Shown: positions 34,572 through 41,780 of the stretch, piece by piece | Numbering within the stretch: the stretch's first letter is position 1 | Layout: the number at the start of each line of letters is the position of its first letter | Assembly (NCBI GenBank): GCA_050013875.1 | Contig: JBEKEK010000006.1 | Span: 34,515 to 98,514 of the forward strand | DNA length: 64,000 nucleotides | Origin: Trebonia sp050013875 | Lineage (GTDB): Bacteria > Actinomycetota > Actinomycetes > Streptosporangiales > Streptosporangiaceae | Direction: 5' to 3' | Translations under genes and position numbers: made by a program | The notes under the pieces: model-generated | Told to the model about the DNA's origin: nothing | The model's input: only the letters and a program-made list of their open reading frames with translations | The model's database searches: none

Positions 34572-34834
34572 CGCTTCTTGCTGTTATCCCGGCAAACTGA
34601 ACGGCATCCGGCCCCTCTCCTCGCCCGCGCAGCCCTTCGCTCGCCCGCCTTCTCGCCCGCGCAGCCCTTCGCTCGCCCGTGCAGCCCGCCTTCCTCGCCT
34701 TAGGGCCAAAGTTGTACGGTGAACGAGCGACAAAGCGGGGCATATCGGGCAGTTGGGCGTACAACTTCGGCCCTAAGTTGGCTGGGAGCGCGCTGCAGAC
34801 CAGTTGCATGCGAATCTTCTTGCTGTTATCTCGG
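34572..34834. repeat. Repeat-bounded intergenic element with inverted repeat
   Basis: A 263-bp segment in the 413-bp gap between convergent genes. It is bounded by 19-bp direct repeats (CTTCTTGCTGTTATCCCGG at 34572 and a one-mismatch copy at 34816). Inside are a 27-bp direct duplication with a 32-bp period (34621 and 34653) and a 20-bp inverted repeat with one mismatch (34699-34718 and 34758-34777). No credible gene is present. It could be a MITE-like insertion or a structured intergenic repeat. Confidence 0.55.
34699..34777. repeat. 20-bp inverted repeat with 39-bp spacer
   Basis: Left arm CTTAGGGCCAAAGTTGTACG (34699-34718) and right arm CGTACAACTTCGGCCCTAAG (34758-34777) match except for one position. 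The long spacer argues against a simple terminator. The arms could be transposase-type termini or paired protein-binding sites. Confidence 0.6.
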
Positions 34835-34952
34835 GAGGAGGGACGATGGTCGGGCTCAGGTACGACTGAGCGGGCCGGTCACCTCGGCGCCGAACGCGGC
34901 GAGGGGGTCCGGCGGCGCGAAGTATGAGCACGCGCGGTGGAACGGCACGATT

Positions 34953-35264
34953 TCAGTCGCTGGCCGGCAGGGGTTTGGCCTCCTTGAGGCCCAGCGGCGT
35001 CCCGTCGATGCTCAGCCCGTACTGACCGGGCTTGGTGACGAGCAACTCGATCGCGGCGTCCCCGGCGAGCGTGTACCGCTTGCCGAGCTGGGTGCCCGCG
35101 GCCGGTTGGCCGGTGGCGGCGAGCCCGGGCTGCGGCTCGGCGGCGACATCGATCATCGGCTGCCCGCCGCAGGCCACGCCCAGGTCATCGGCCGGCGCCC
35201 GCACGACGATGACCTCGGTGCTGTCGACCTGGCTGCGCAGGCGCGTTCCCGGCTTCAGCTTCAC
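34953..35264 (-). CDS. Small conserved hypothetical protein in P450 operon
   Basis: A 103-residue protein starting at GTG 35264 with GGAG 7 bases upstream. It begins VKLKPGTRLRSQVDSTEVIVVRAPADDLG, has one CGG motif, and ends with GLKEAKPLPASD. From memory, similar small proteins with the KPLPASD tail occur beside ferredoxin/SDR genes in mycobacterial catabolic clusters. No domain or catalytic motif is recognisable. Last gene of the P450 operon, 52 bp after the ferredoxin. Confidence 0.65.
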   Translation of the reverse strand: MKLKPGTRLRSQVDSTEVIVVRAPADDLGVACGGQPMIDVAAEPQPGLAATGQPAAGTQLGKRYTLAGDAAIELLVTKPGQYGLSIDGTPLGLKEAKPLPASD

Positions 35265-35316
35265 GCTGCTACTCCAGTCTGAGTGTGCTTATGGGCCGGT
35301 AGCCGGGGGCACAAGC

Positions 35317-35508
35317 TCATGGCTCTAGCTCCAGGGCCCCGTTGGGGCAGCAGGACACGGCCAGCTTCGCCTGGCCGAGCCGGCTGTCGGGGACGACGCC
35401 GACCTGGATGTCGACCTGGCTGCCGCCATCCACCAGGAACAAGTCAGGGGCGATCGATTCGCACATGGCCTGGCCGGTGCACACGTCCTTGTCGACGACG
35501 ATCCGCAT
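35317..35508 (-). CDS. 3Fe-4S ferredoxin
   Basis: A 63-residue single-cluster ferredoxin: C10, C16 and C54 (DVCTGQAMC...CCPNGA) fit the 3Fe-4S pattern of actinobacterial P450 redox partners. It lies 11 bp after the SDR gene and in the same operon as the P450 at 37306-38586, so it most likely delivers electrons to it. Confidence 0.88.
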   Translation of the reverse strand: MRIVVDKDVCTGQAMCESIAPDLFLVDGGSQVDIQVGVVPDSRLGQAKLAVSCCPNGALELEP

Positions 35509-35519
35509 CAGGTGTCCCC

Positions 35520-36443
35520 TCAGCTGCCCAGGCGCAGGCCGGGTGCCCGGCTGCCGAAGATATCGGTGGCCACCAGCTGGCCGAGCTTGGTGGCGTCCCA
35601 GCGCTTGCCCCCGTTGGAGACGGTGACCTTCCTTGTCCAGCCCTGCATGAGCGAGAGGTCCTCCCCGATCGCGCGGAATACCTGGCCGGTGACATACCCA
35701 GCCTGCTCGCTGGCCAGCCAGGCCACCACCGGGGAGGCGTGCGACGGGTCCTTGGGGTCGAACTCGCCCTCGGGGCGCTCGTCGGGCTCGGGAACGCTCC
35801 CGGTCCCGGAGATCGTGCCGGAGAGCCGGGTGATTCCGCCGGGACTGATCGCGTTCACGGTCACCCCGACGGACCCGAGCTCCAGGCTGAGGGTCTGGGT
35901 CAGGCCGACGATCGCCGCCTTGGCCGGGCCGTAGTTGGTCTGCCCGAAGTTGCCGAGCAGCCCGGCACCCGAGGTGGTGTTGATGATGCGGCCATAGACG
36001 GAGCCGCCGTCGCTTTTGGCGATCGCCCGCCATCGCTTCGCAACGGCACGGCAGACCAGCCAGCTGCCCCGCACGTGCACCCGCATCACCAGGTCGAAGT
36101 CGGCGGCGGACATGTTCCAGATGGCCCGGTCGCGGACGATGCCCGCGTTGTTCACCACGATGTCGAGGTGGCCGAACTCGTCGAACGCCTTGGCCACCAT
36201 GGACTCGACCTGGGCCTCGTCGCCGACATCGCCGTAGTCGGCGATCGCCTTGCCGCCCTTGCCCTCGATGATGCCCACGACCACGTCGGCGTCCCGGCCG
36301 CTGCCCTCGCCGGACACCGACGACCCCAGGTCGTTCACCACGACGGTCGCACCGTGGGAGGCCAGTTCAAGGGCGTGCGCCCGGCCGATCCCGTGGCCGG
36401 CGCCGGTCACCAGGGCGACTTTGCCTTCAAGCAGGGAACTCAT
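35520..36443 (-). CDS. SDR, 3-hydroxyacyl-CoA dehydrogenase-like
   Basis: A 307-residue SDR resembling the dehydrogenase part of peroxisomal multifunctional enzyme type 2: TGAGHGIG (13-20), NNAG (98-101), catalytic S158, Y171 and K175 in SGAGLLGNFGQTNYGPAK. Such enzymes oxidise 3-hydroxyacyl-CoA with NAD+, which would follow hydration by the MaoC pair encoded divergently at 38744-39591. A C-terminal extension of about 40 residues is usual in this subgroup. Confidence 0.88.
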   Translation of the reverse strand: MSSLLEGKVALVTGAGHGIGRAHALELASHGATVVVNDLGSSVSGEGSGRDADVVVGIIEGKGGKAIADYGDVGDEAQVESMVAKAFDEFGHLDIVVNNAGIVRDRAIWNMSAADFDLVMRVHVRGSWLVCRAVAKRWRAIAKSDGGSVYGRIINTTSGAGLLGNFGQTNYGPAKAAIVGLTQTLSLELGSVGVTVNAISPGGITRLSGTISGTGSVPEPDERPEGEFDPKDPSHASPVVAWLASEQAGYVTGQVFRAIGEDLSLMQGWTRKVTVSNGGKRWDATKLGQLVATDIFGSRAPGLRLGS

Positions 36444-36475
36444 GAAACCTCATCTCTCATGCTCTTGCACCAGCG

Positions 36476-37309
36476 CTAGAAGCCGCGGAATTCCGGCGGC
36501 CTGCGCTCCATGAACGAGCGGACACCCTCGCGCGAGTCTTCCGCGCTGGACTGAATCTCCTGCGCCATCGCCTCGGCGAGGAAAGACGCGGCCCGGTCTC
36601 CGTCGGGCGAGGCGTTCAGCAGCCGTTTGGTCAGGCTGATGGCGGTGGTGGGCCCGGCCGCGAGGCGGCGCGCGAACTCGTCGGCCGCCTTGCCGAGTTC
36701 CGCCGCCGGCACCACCCGGTTGACCAGGCCGAGCGCCTGGGCCTCGGCCGCGGGCAGCTTATCGCCGAAGAACGCGAGCTCCTTGGCCTTCTGCATGCCG
36801 ATCCGGCGGGGCAGCAGGTACGCGCCGCCGCCGTCGACGACCAGGCCGCGCCGCACGAACACCTCAACGAAGGAGGCGTCCTCGGCGGCCACCACAAGGT
36901 CGGCGGCCAGCGCCAGGTGCGCGCCAATGCCCGCGGCGGCGCCGTTGACGACGGCGATCACGGGCTTGCCGCAGTCGAGCACGGCCGCGACCAGGCGCTG
37001 CGCGCCGTTCATGATCTTGCGCATGCTGTCGGTAGCGCGCTTGGCGTCAGCGGAGCCCGAACGGGCGATCCCGCTGACGTCCGCGCCCGAGCAGAAGTGC
37101 CTGCCGTTGGCGGCGATCACCACCACCCGGACCTCGTTGTCCTCGTCGGCCTCGTTGATCAGCTCGATGAGGCGGTCCCGGTCCACCGGTCGCAGCGCGT
37201 TCGCCGCCTCGGGCCGGTTCAGCGTGATCCGGCGGATGCCGTCGGCGTCGCTGAACAGGACGGCGGCCTCGATCGCCGACCGGGTGCTCATGCTGTCTCT
37301 CTCGCTCAT
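36476..37309 (-). CDS. Enoyl-CoA hydratase/isomerase
   Basis: A 277-residue crotonase-fold protein: ITLNRPEAANAL near the N-terminus, oxyanion-hole segments HFCSGADVSGIA and NGAAAGIGAHLALAAD, then ASFVEVFVRRGLVVDGGGAYLLPRRIG. One of the two usual catalytic Glu positions is changed to Val/Asp in this segment, so hydration, isomerisation or ring hydrolysis cannot be told apart. Overlaps the P450 stop by 4 bp. Confidence 0.87.
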   Translation of the reverse strand: MSERDSMSTRSAIEAAVLFSDADGIRRITLNRPEAANALRPVDRDRLIELINEADEDNEVRVVVIAANGRHFCSGADVSGIARSGSADAKRATDSMRKIMNGAQRLVAAVLDCGKPVIAVVNGAAAGIGAHLALAADLVVAAEDASFVEVFVRRGLVVDGGGAYLLPRRIGMQKAKELAFFGDKLPAAEAQALGLVNRVVPAAELGKAADEFARRLAAGPTTAISLTKRLLNASPDGDRAASFLAEAMAQEIQSSAEDSREGVRSFMERRPPEFRGF

Positions 37310-38586
37310 ACAGCCACCGCCGCGCGGGGCGCCGGGCTGAATTCCGCGCGCAGGTGCTTGATGCCGTGCAGGAAGTTGGACCGCAGCGGCTCGGGCGAGC
37401 CGACCGCGGTGATGTCAGGCAGCAGCTCGAACAGCACGCGGAACGTGACAGAGAGCTCAAGCCGGGCCAGGTTGGCGCCGAGGCAGTGGTGCGGTCCGGG
37501 CGAGCCGAAGGTGACGTGCGGGTTGGGCTCGCGGGTGACGTCAAACGCCGTGGCGTCGGGGAAGTGGTCCTCGTCCTGGTTGCCCGAGCGGTACCAGAGC
37601 ACCACCTTGTCTCCCTCCGCGAACTCCTGGTCGCCGAGCCGGACGCCGTCGCGGGTGACCGTGCGCCGCATGTGCAGCACCGGCGAGGCCCAGCGGACAA
37701 CCTCCTCGACCGCGCGCGCGGTGTGCGCGGCGGGGTCGCCCTGCCACAGTGCCCGCTGCCGCGGGAACTGGGTGAGGGCGAGCAGCCCGTGCGAGATCGC
37801 GTTGCGCGTGGTCTCGTTGCCCGCGCCGACCAGCAGGATGAAGAACGCCGCGAGTTCGTCAGGTGTCAGGTTCTCCTCGGCCGTGGCCGCCACGAGCAGT
37901 GAGATCAGGTCACCGCGCGGCGTCCTGATCCGGTCTTGCGCCAGACCATGGAGCAGATCGGCGAGCCGCTGGCCCGCCGCGCCCACCGCCCCCGCGATGC
38001 CGCGCGGCGTCTGGTCGCTGACGTACTCGGAGTCGCTGGCGGCCATGATGATGTTGGTCTGCTCGAAGATGAACCGCTCCTCGCTGCGCGGGATGCCCAG
38101 CATGTTGTTCACGATGCGCAGCGGCAGCAGCGCCGCGACCTCGGTCACGAAGTCGCACTCGCCCTTGTCCGCGACCGAGCCGATGATCTCGCGGGCGGCG
38201 CGGTCCACGTCACCCCTGATCGCCGCGAGCGACTTGGCGGCGAAGCCGCGGGACACAATCCGCCTGAGCCGGGCGTGCTCGGGGTTGTCCCTGTCGATGA
38301 ACGATCCCCGGTAGTCCTTGAGCCCGGGCGGCTGGTCGAAAATGTTGATGCCCTTGCCCGAGCAGAAATCCTCCGGGCGCCTGCTCACTTCCCGGATGTC
38401 GTCCATCCGGGTCAGCGCCCAGAAGCCGCCGCCGCGCGGGTTTCCGCTCAGGTCAAGCTCGGGCGCGAAAGGGCGCGGGCTGTTGGCACGGAGCCAGGCG
38501 AACAGCGCGTCGCGTTCGGAAACGGGACGGGTCCACCAGTCCAGGTCATCGAGCACGTCGACAGACAATCCTGGTCTCGCGGTCAT
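37306..38586 (-). CDS. Cytochrome P450
   Basis: A 426-residue soluble bacterial P450: I-helix GAGNETTR (254-261), ExxR at E295-R298 (EEVVR), and heme-binding FGSPGPHHCLG with C368. It probably hydroxylates the substrate side chain or ring with electrons from the 3Fe-4S ferredoxin of the same operon. ATG 38586 has AGGAGG about 9 bases upstream. First gene of the five-gene operon; its promoter lies opposite that of the MaoC/TetR operon. Confidence 0.93.
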   Translation of the reverse strand: MTARPGLSVDVLDDLDWWTRPVSERDALFAWLRANSPRPFAPELDLSGNPRGGGFWALTRMDDIREVSRRPEDFCSGKGINIFDQPPGLKDYRGSFIDRDNPEHARLRRIVSRGFAAKSLAAIRGDVDRAAREIIGSVADKGECDFVTEVAALLPLRIVNNMLGIPRSEERFIFEQTNIIMAASDSEYVSDQTPRGIAGAVGAAGQRLADLLHGLAQDRIRTPRGDLISLLVAATAEENLTPDELAAFFILLVGAGNETTRNAISHGLLALTQFPRQRALWQGDPAAHTARAVEEVVRWASPVLHMRRTVTRDGVRLGDQEFAEGDKVVLWYRSGNQDEDHFPDATAFDVTREPNPHVTFGSPGPHHCLGANLARLELSVTFRVLFELLPDITAVGSPEPLRSNFLHGIKHLRAEFSPAPRAAVAV

Positions 38587-38612
38587 GTAACGGGACCTCC
38601 TCGTCTGGACAT

Positions 38613-38630
38613 TCTGACAGTTGCGTCACA
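38613..38630. promoter_or_regulatory. TCTGACA box 2 (P450 promoter)
   Basis: TCTGACAGTTGCGTCACA contains the inverted repeat TGAC-N6-GTCA, 27-44 bases upstream of the P450 start. A tandem-TetR regulator is encoded in the divergent operon, making it a candidate ligand. Confidence 0.55.
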
Positions 38631-38713
38631 AAGCTGCAAGTTGCCATCTAGCAGATAGAGAACTTATCCGCTAGCTTAGTGGCGAGAAAACTGACCGCAC
38701 TAGGACCCATGGT

Positions 38714-38730
38714 TCTGACGTTACGTCACG
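38714..38730. promoter_or_regulatory. TCTGACA box 3 (MaoC operon promoter)
   Basis: TCTGACGTTACGTCACG contains TGAC-N5-GTCA, 14-30 bases upstream of the first MaoC start. With box 2 it flanks the 157-bp divergent promoter region, an arrangement typical of a local autoregulator. Confidence 0.55.
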
Positions 38731-38743
38731 GTGAGGAGACACG

Positions 38744-39175
38744 ATGAGCGGCCCGGCGGGCACCCGCGGCACCGAGTACGAGATGGTCGTGGAGCGCGGC
38801 AAGATCGCCGAGTTCGCGGCGGCCATGCAGTCGCAGAACCCGGCCTATGCCGGGCCTGGCTCGATCGTGCCCCCCACGTTCCTGATGAGCGGCGCGCTCT
38901 GGGCGCCGGAAGGCGCGTCGGTTGAGGTCGGTTTCGACCGCAGGCGACTGCTGCACGGTGAGCAGGAGTTCATCTTCCACGGCCCGCCGCCGCGGGCTGG
39001 CCAGGTACTCAAGGTCAGGGACCAGATCGTCGACCGGTACGAAAAGCCGGGTAAGAGGGGCGGTATGATGCGCTTCGCCGTGGTGGTCACCGAGTACCGC
39101 GGCGAGGACGGCACTCTGGTCGCGGAGGCCCGCAAGACGCTGATCGAGACCGCGCCCAAGGCAGGCGCGTCCTGA
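38744..39175 (+). CDS. MaoC-family hydratase subunit (FAS1-like N-terminal hot-dog)
   Basis: A 143-residue single hot-dog protein with the MaoC N-terminal style: YEMVVERGKIAEFAAAM, IVPPTFLMSGALW, HGEQEFIFHGPP. It lacks the D-x4-H catalytic motif, so it should be the structural partner of the catalytic MaoC encoded next, as in actinobacterial heteromeric (R)-enoyl-CoA hydratases. GAGGAG lies 6 bases before the ATG; its stop shares a base with the next start. Confidence 0.87.
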   Translation: MSGPAGTRGTEYEMVVERGKIAEFAAAMQSQNPAYAGPGSIVPPTFLMSGALWAPEGASVEVGFDRRRLLHGEQEFIFHGPPPRAGQVLKVRDQIVDRYEKPGKRGGMMRFAVVVTEYRGEDGTLVAEARKTLIETAPKAGAS

Positions 39176-39591
39176 TGCCGCTTCAGGTTGGGGAGAAGGC
39201 TGCGGCCAGGGAGTACGGCCCGCTAACGACCCGGATGTTCGTGCGCTACGCGGGTGCGTCTGGCGACTTCAACCCGATGCACTACGACGACACGCTGGCG
39301 CGCGCGGCCGGCTACCCGTCGGTGTTCTCCCAGGGCATGCACTCCGCCGCGCTGCTCGCTTCGTTCGCCGTCGACTGGCTCGGCGCGGAGAACGTCAGGC
39401 GGTTCGCGGTGCGTTTCCGTGAGCAGGTCTGGCCGGGCGATGTGCTCACCTGCTCGGGCGAGATAACCGCGATCAGCCAGCACGAGAGCGGCCGCCTCGT
39501 TTCGGCTGAACTGTCCGCTACCAGGCAGAGCGGCGGCGTCGCGATCAGCGCGTCGGCCGACTTCCTGCTCACCCTCGTGCCGTTAATCTAA
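39175..39591 (+). CDS. MaoC-family hydratase, catalytic subunit
   Basis: A 138-residue hot-dog hydratase with the hydratase-2 motif YAGASGDFNPMHYDD, carrying the Asp/His pair, followed by SQGMHSAALLASF. With the preceding subunit it would hydrate an enoyl-CoA to a 3-hydroxyacyl-CoA, the substrate of the SDR at 35520-36443. Coupled by a TGATG junction. Confidence 0.9.
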   Translation: MPLQVGEKAAAREYGPLTTRMFVRYAGASGDFNPMHYDDTLARAAGYPSVFSQGMHSAALLASFAVDWLGAENVRRFAVRFREQVWPGDVLTCSGEITAISQHESGRLVSAELSATRQSGGVAISASADFLLTLVPLI

Positions 39592-39595
39592 ATAA

Positions 39596-40945
39596 ATGAC
39601 AGCACAGTCAGAAAACGAGACCTTCCGGCGGGAGGGCTACGGCCCGGCCAGCCTCGCCGTGGGCGAGCGCGGTGCGCGCACCCGCCAGCGGATAGTCGAG
39701 GAAACCCTCCGGCTATTCGAAACGCAAGGCTTCCACGCCACGTCGGTGGACAGCATCGCCAAGGCGGCCGGCACCTCCCGCTCCACGCTCTATCAGTACT
39801 TCGAGAGCAAGGAGCAGATCTTCGTCGAACTCCTTGACGAATGCGGCTCGGCCCTGATGCGGGTGGTGCGCCGGATCGGGCCCCTCGGGCCGACCCGGCT
39901 GGGTTTCGACAATCTCCACTGGTGGCTGGGCGAGTGGGCCTACGTGTACGACAAGTACGCGACGATGTTCGTGCAGTGGGCCAGCGTGGACACTCCGGGC
40001 ACCAGCGTGCGCCCTTTGGTGACTGGCTTTACCCATTCCTATAACGCGCGGATTGCCACCCGCCTTGCGTCAAGCGGGGTCACCGGCCTCACGCCGGAAG
40101 ACGCGGCCGTGGCGATGACGAGCGTCGTGCACCGGTTCAATTACTTCCGGCACATGGGCCTGGTGCCGCACCGGTTCACCCCCGACCAGCTGCTCGATGG
40201 CCTGGCCGTGTTCGTGCAGCTGCTGCTGTTCCCCGACACACCGCTCGAGGTCTTCGGCGTTGTCGAGCAGCCGGCCAGGCCTGCCCGGCGGCCCCAGGCG
40301 TCGGTGCCGTCGAACGACGCGTTCAAGCAGCTTCCCGACCGGCTTGGCGGACTGCGCCCGCGCGCGGCCGCGACCGTCACGCGGCTGCTCGACGCGGGGG
40401 CCCTGCTGTTCGCCGATCGCGGGTACCACGGCACCGGCGTGGACGACGTGGTGGGCGAGGCCGGCTTCGCGCGCGGCACGTTCTACAAGTACTTCGACGA
40501 GAAGCTCGACCTGCTGCTGCAGCTGACCCGTCAGTGCGCCGTCGAGATGCAGGTGCTGGTCGACGAGTTCGCGCTGATCGACCCGGCCAGCGAGGCCGGT
40601 CCCGCGCAGCTGCGCGGCTGGCTGGTTCGCTACCTGCCCTTCCAGACCCGCTACCTCGGAATAATGCGCGCCTGGCTTGAGGGCACCTCGAGCGATCCGC
40701 AGATGCTCGCGGTGGTCCAGGAGACGACGCGGAACATGCACCTGGCGTCTCTGCAGGTGCTCGCCCGCGTCAACCGGCCGCACCCGCTCGACCCCGACAT
40801 CGCCGCGGTGATCCAGGGCGGCATACTCGAGCGGCTCCCCCAGGCGGTGCGCGAGGACGACCCCGAGCGCTCCGACTCCGACATCGTGGAGCTGATCGCC
40901 GAGGTCATGGAACGGGGACTGTACAACCCAGGCCCGGCTCGGTAA
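39596..40945 (+). CDS. Tandem TetR-type transcriptional regulator
   Basis: A 449-residue protein with two complete TetR units. The first helix-turn-helix is about 28-75 (VEETLRLFETQGFHATSVD...GTSRSTLYQYFESKEQIF). The second is about 258-308 (ALLFADRGYHGTGVDDV...FARGTFYKYFDEKLDLL). Each is followed by an alpha-helical ligand/dimer domain of about 150 residues. Normal TetR proteins are about 200 residues. A single chain could mimic a dimer and read an asymmetric or two-half operator. Four bases after the MaoC stop; likely controls the divergent P450 and MaoC operons. Confidence 0.88.
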   Translation: MTAQSENETFRREGYGPASLAVGERGARTRQRIVEETLRLFETQGFHATSVDSIAKAAGTSRSTLYQYFESKEQIFVELLDECGSALMRVVRRIGPLGPTRLGFDNLHWWLGEWAYVYDKYATMFVQWASVDTPGTSVRPLVTGFTHSYNARIATRLASSGVTGLTPEDAAVAMTSVVHRFNYFRHMGLVPHRFTPDQLLDGLAVFVQLLLFPDTPLEVFGVVEQPARPARRPQASVPSNDAFKQLPDRLGGLRPRAAATVTRLLDAGALLFADRGYHGTGVDDVVGEAGFARGTFYKYFDEKLDLLLQLTRQCAVEMQVLVDEFALIDPASEAGPAQLRGWLVRYLPFQTRYLGIMRAWLEGTSSDPQMLAVVQETTRNMHLASLQVLARVNRPHPLDPDIAAVIQGGILERLPQAVREDDPERSDSDIVELIAEVMERGLYNPGPAR

Positions 40946-40980
40946 CGAGCGCGGGAACCATTTTCGGTGAAGGAGACCTC

Positions 40981-41748
40981 ATGACGGTCCTGTTCGACGT
41001 CGCCGACCACGTGGCGACGATCACGCTGAACCGGCCTGAGAAGCTAAACGCGTTCAACGAGAAGATGACCCGCGAGATCGCCGCGGCCTGGCAGCAGGTC
41101 CGCGACGACGACTCGATTCACGTCGCGGTGGTGCGGGCCGCCGGGGACCGCGCGTTCTGCACCGGCATCGATGTCTCCGAGGGCCCGTGGTGGGCTGACC
41201 AGAACGAATGGAACCAGGAAGACCCGGGCGTCAGGCTCGGGCCCAAGCAGCACCGCGTCTGGAAGCCGGTGATCACCGCCGTGCACGGGATGGCGGCCGG
41301 CGGGGCGATGTACTTCATCAACGAGTCGGACATCGTGATCTGCTCGCAGGACGCGACCTTCTTCGACCCGCATGCCAACGGCGGCATGGTCTCCGCGCTC
41401 GAGCCGGTCGGCATGCTGCGGCGCGGCGTGCCGCTCGGCGACGTGATGCGCTGGGCGCTGCTCGGCAACGAGGAGCGGATCACGGCGGCGACGGCGCTAC
41501 GGCTCGGCCTGGTGACCGAGGTGGTGCCACGCGACGAACTGTGGCCGCTGGCGGACTCCCTGGCGGAGGAGATCGCCTCCCGGCGCCCCGAGGCGATTCA
41601 GGGGACGGTGCGCGCCATCTGGGAGGCGATCGACGAGCCGTGGGTGGTGTCGCAGCGGCACGGGCTCGCCTACACCCAGCTGGGCAACCGCGGGCGGCCG
41701 CAGACGCCACTGGCGGAGCGGGAGCGGCGCGAGCTGCGGTTGCGGTAA
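40981..41748 (+). CDS. Enoyl-CoA hydratase/isomerase
   Basis: A 255-residue crotonase-fold protein: ITLNRPEKLNAFNEKM, oxyanion segments AFCTGIDVSEGPWW and HGMAAGGAMYFINESDIV, then DATFFDPHANGGMVSALEP. GAAGGAG lies about 6 bases before ATG 40981. The ends of this gene and the NACHT gene converge with a 32-bp gap containing a weak 6-bp stem (41762-41782). Confidence 0.87.
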   Translation: MTVLFDVADHVATITLNRPEKLNAFNEKMTREIAAAWQQVRDDDSIHVAVVRAAGDRAFCTGIDVSEGPWWADQNEWNQEDPGVRLGPKQHRVWKPVITAVHGMAAGGAMYFINESDIVICSQDATFFDPHANGGMVSALEPVGMLRRGVPLGDVMRWALLGNEERITAATALRLGLVTEVVPRDELWPLADSLAEEIASRRPEAIQGTVRAIWEAIDEPWVVSQRHGLAYTQLGNRGRPQTPLAERERRELRLR

Positions 41749-41780
41749 TCACCTGGCGACAGAGAATTCAGCTGTGATTC

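Noticed and set aside
38613..38642. Reading the TCTGACA boxes as sigma-factor -35 elements
   Set aside because: No matching -10 hexamer at normal spacing downstream of the boxes at 38613 and 48943, and orientation relative to genes varies; an operator fits better.
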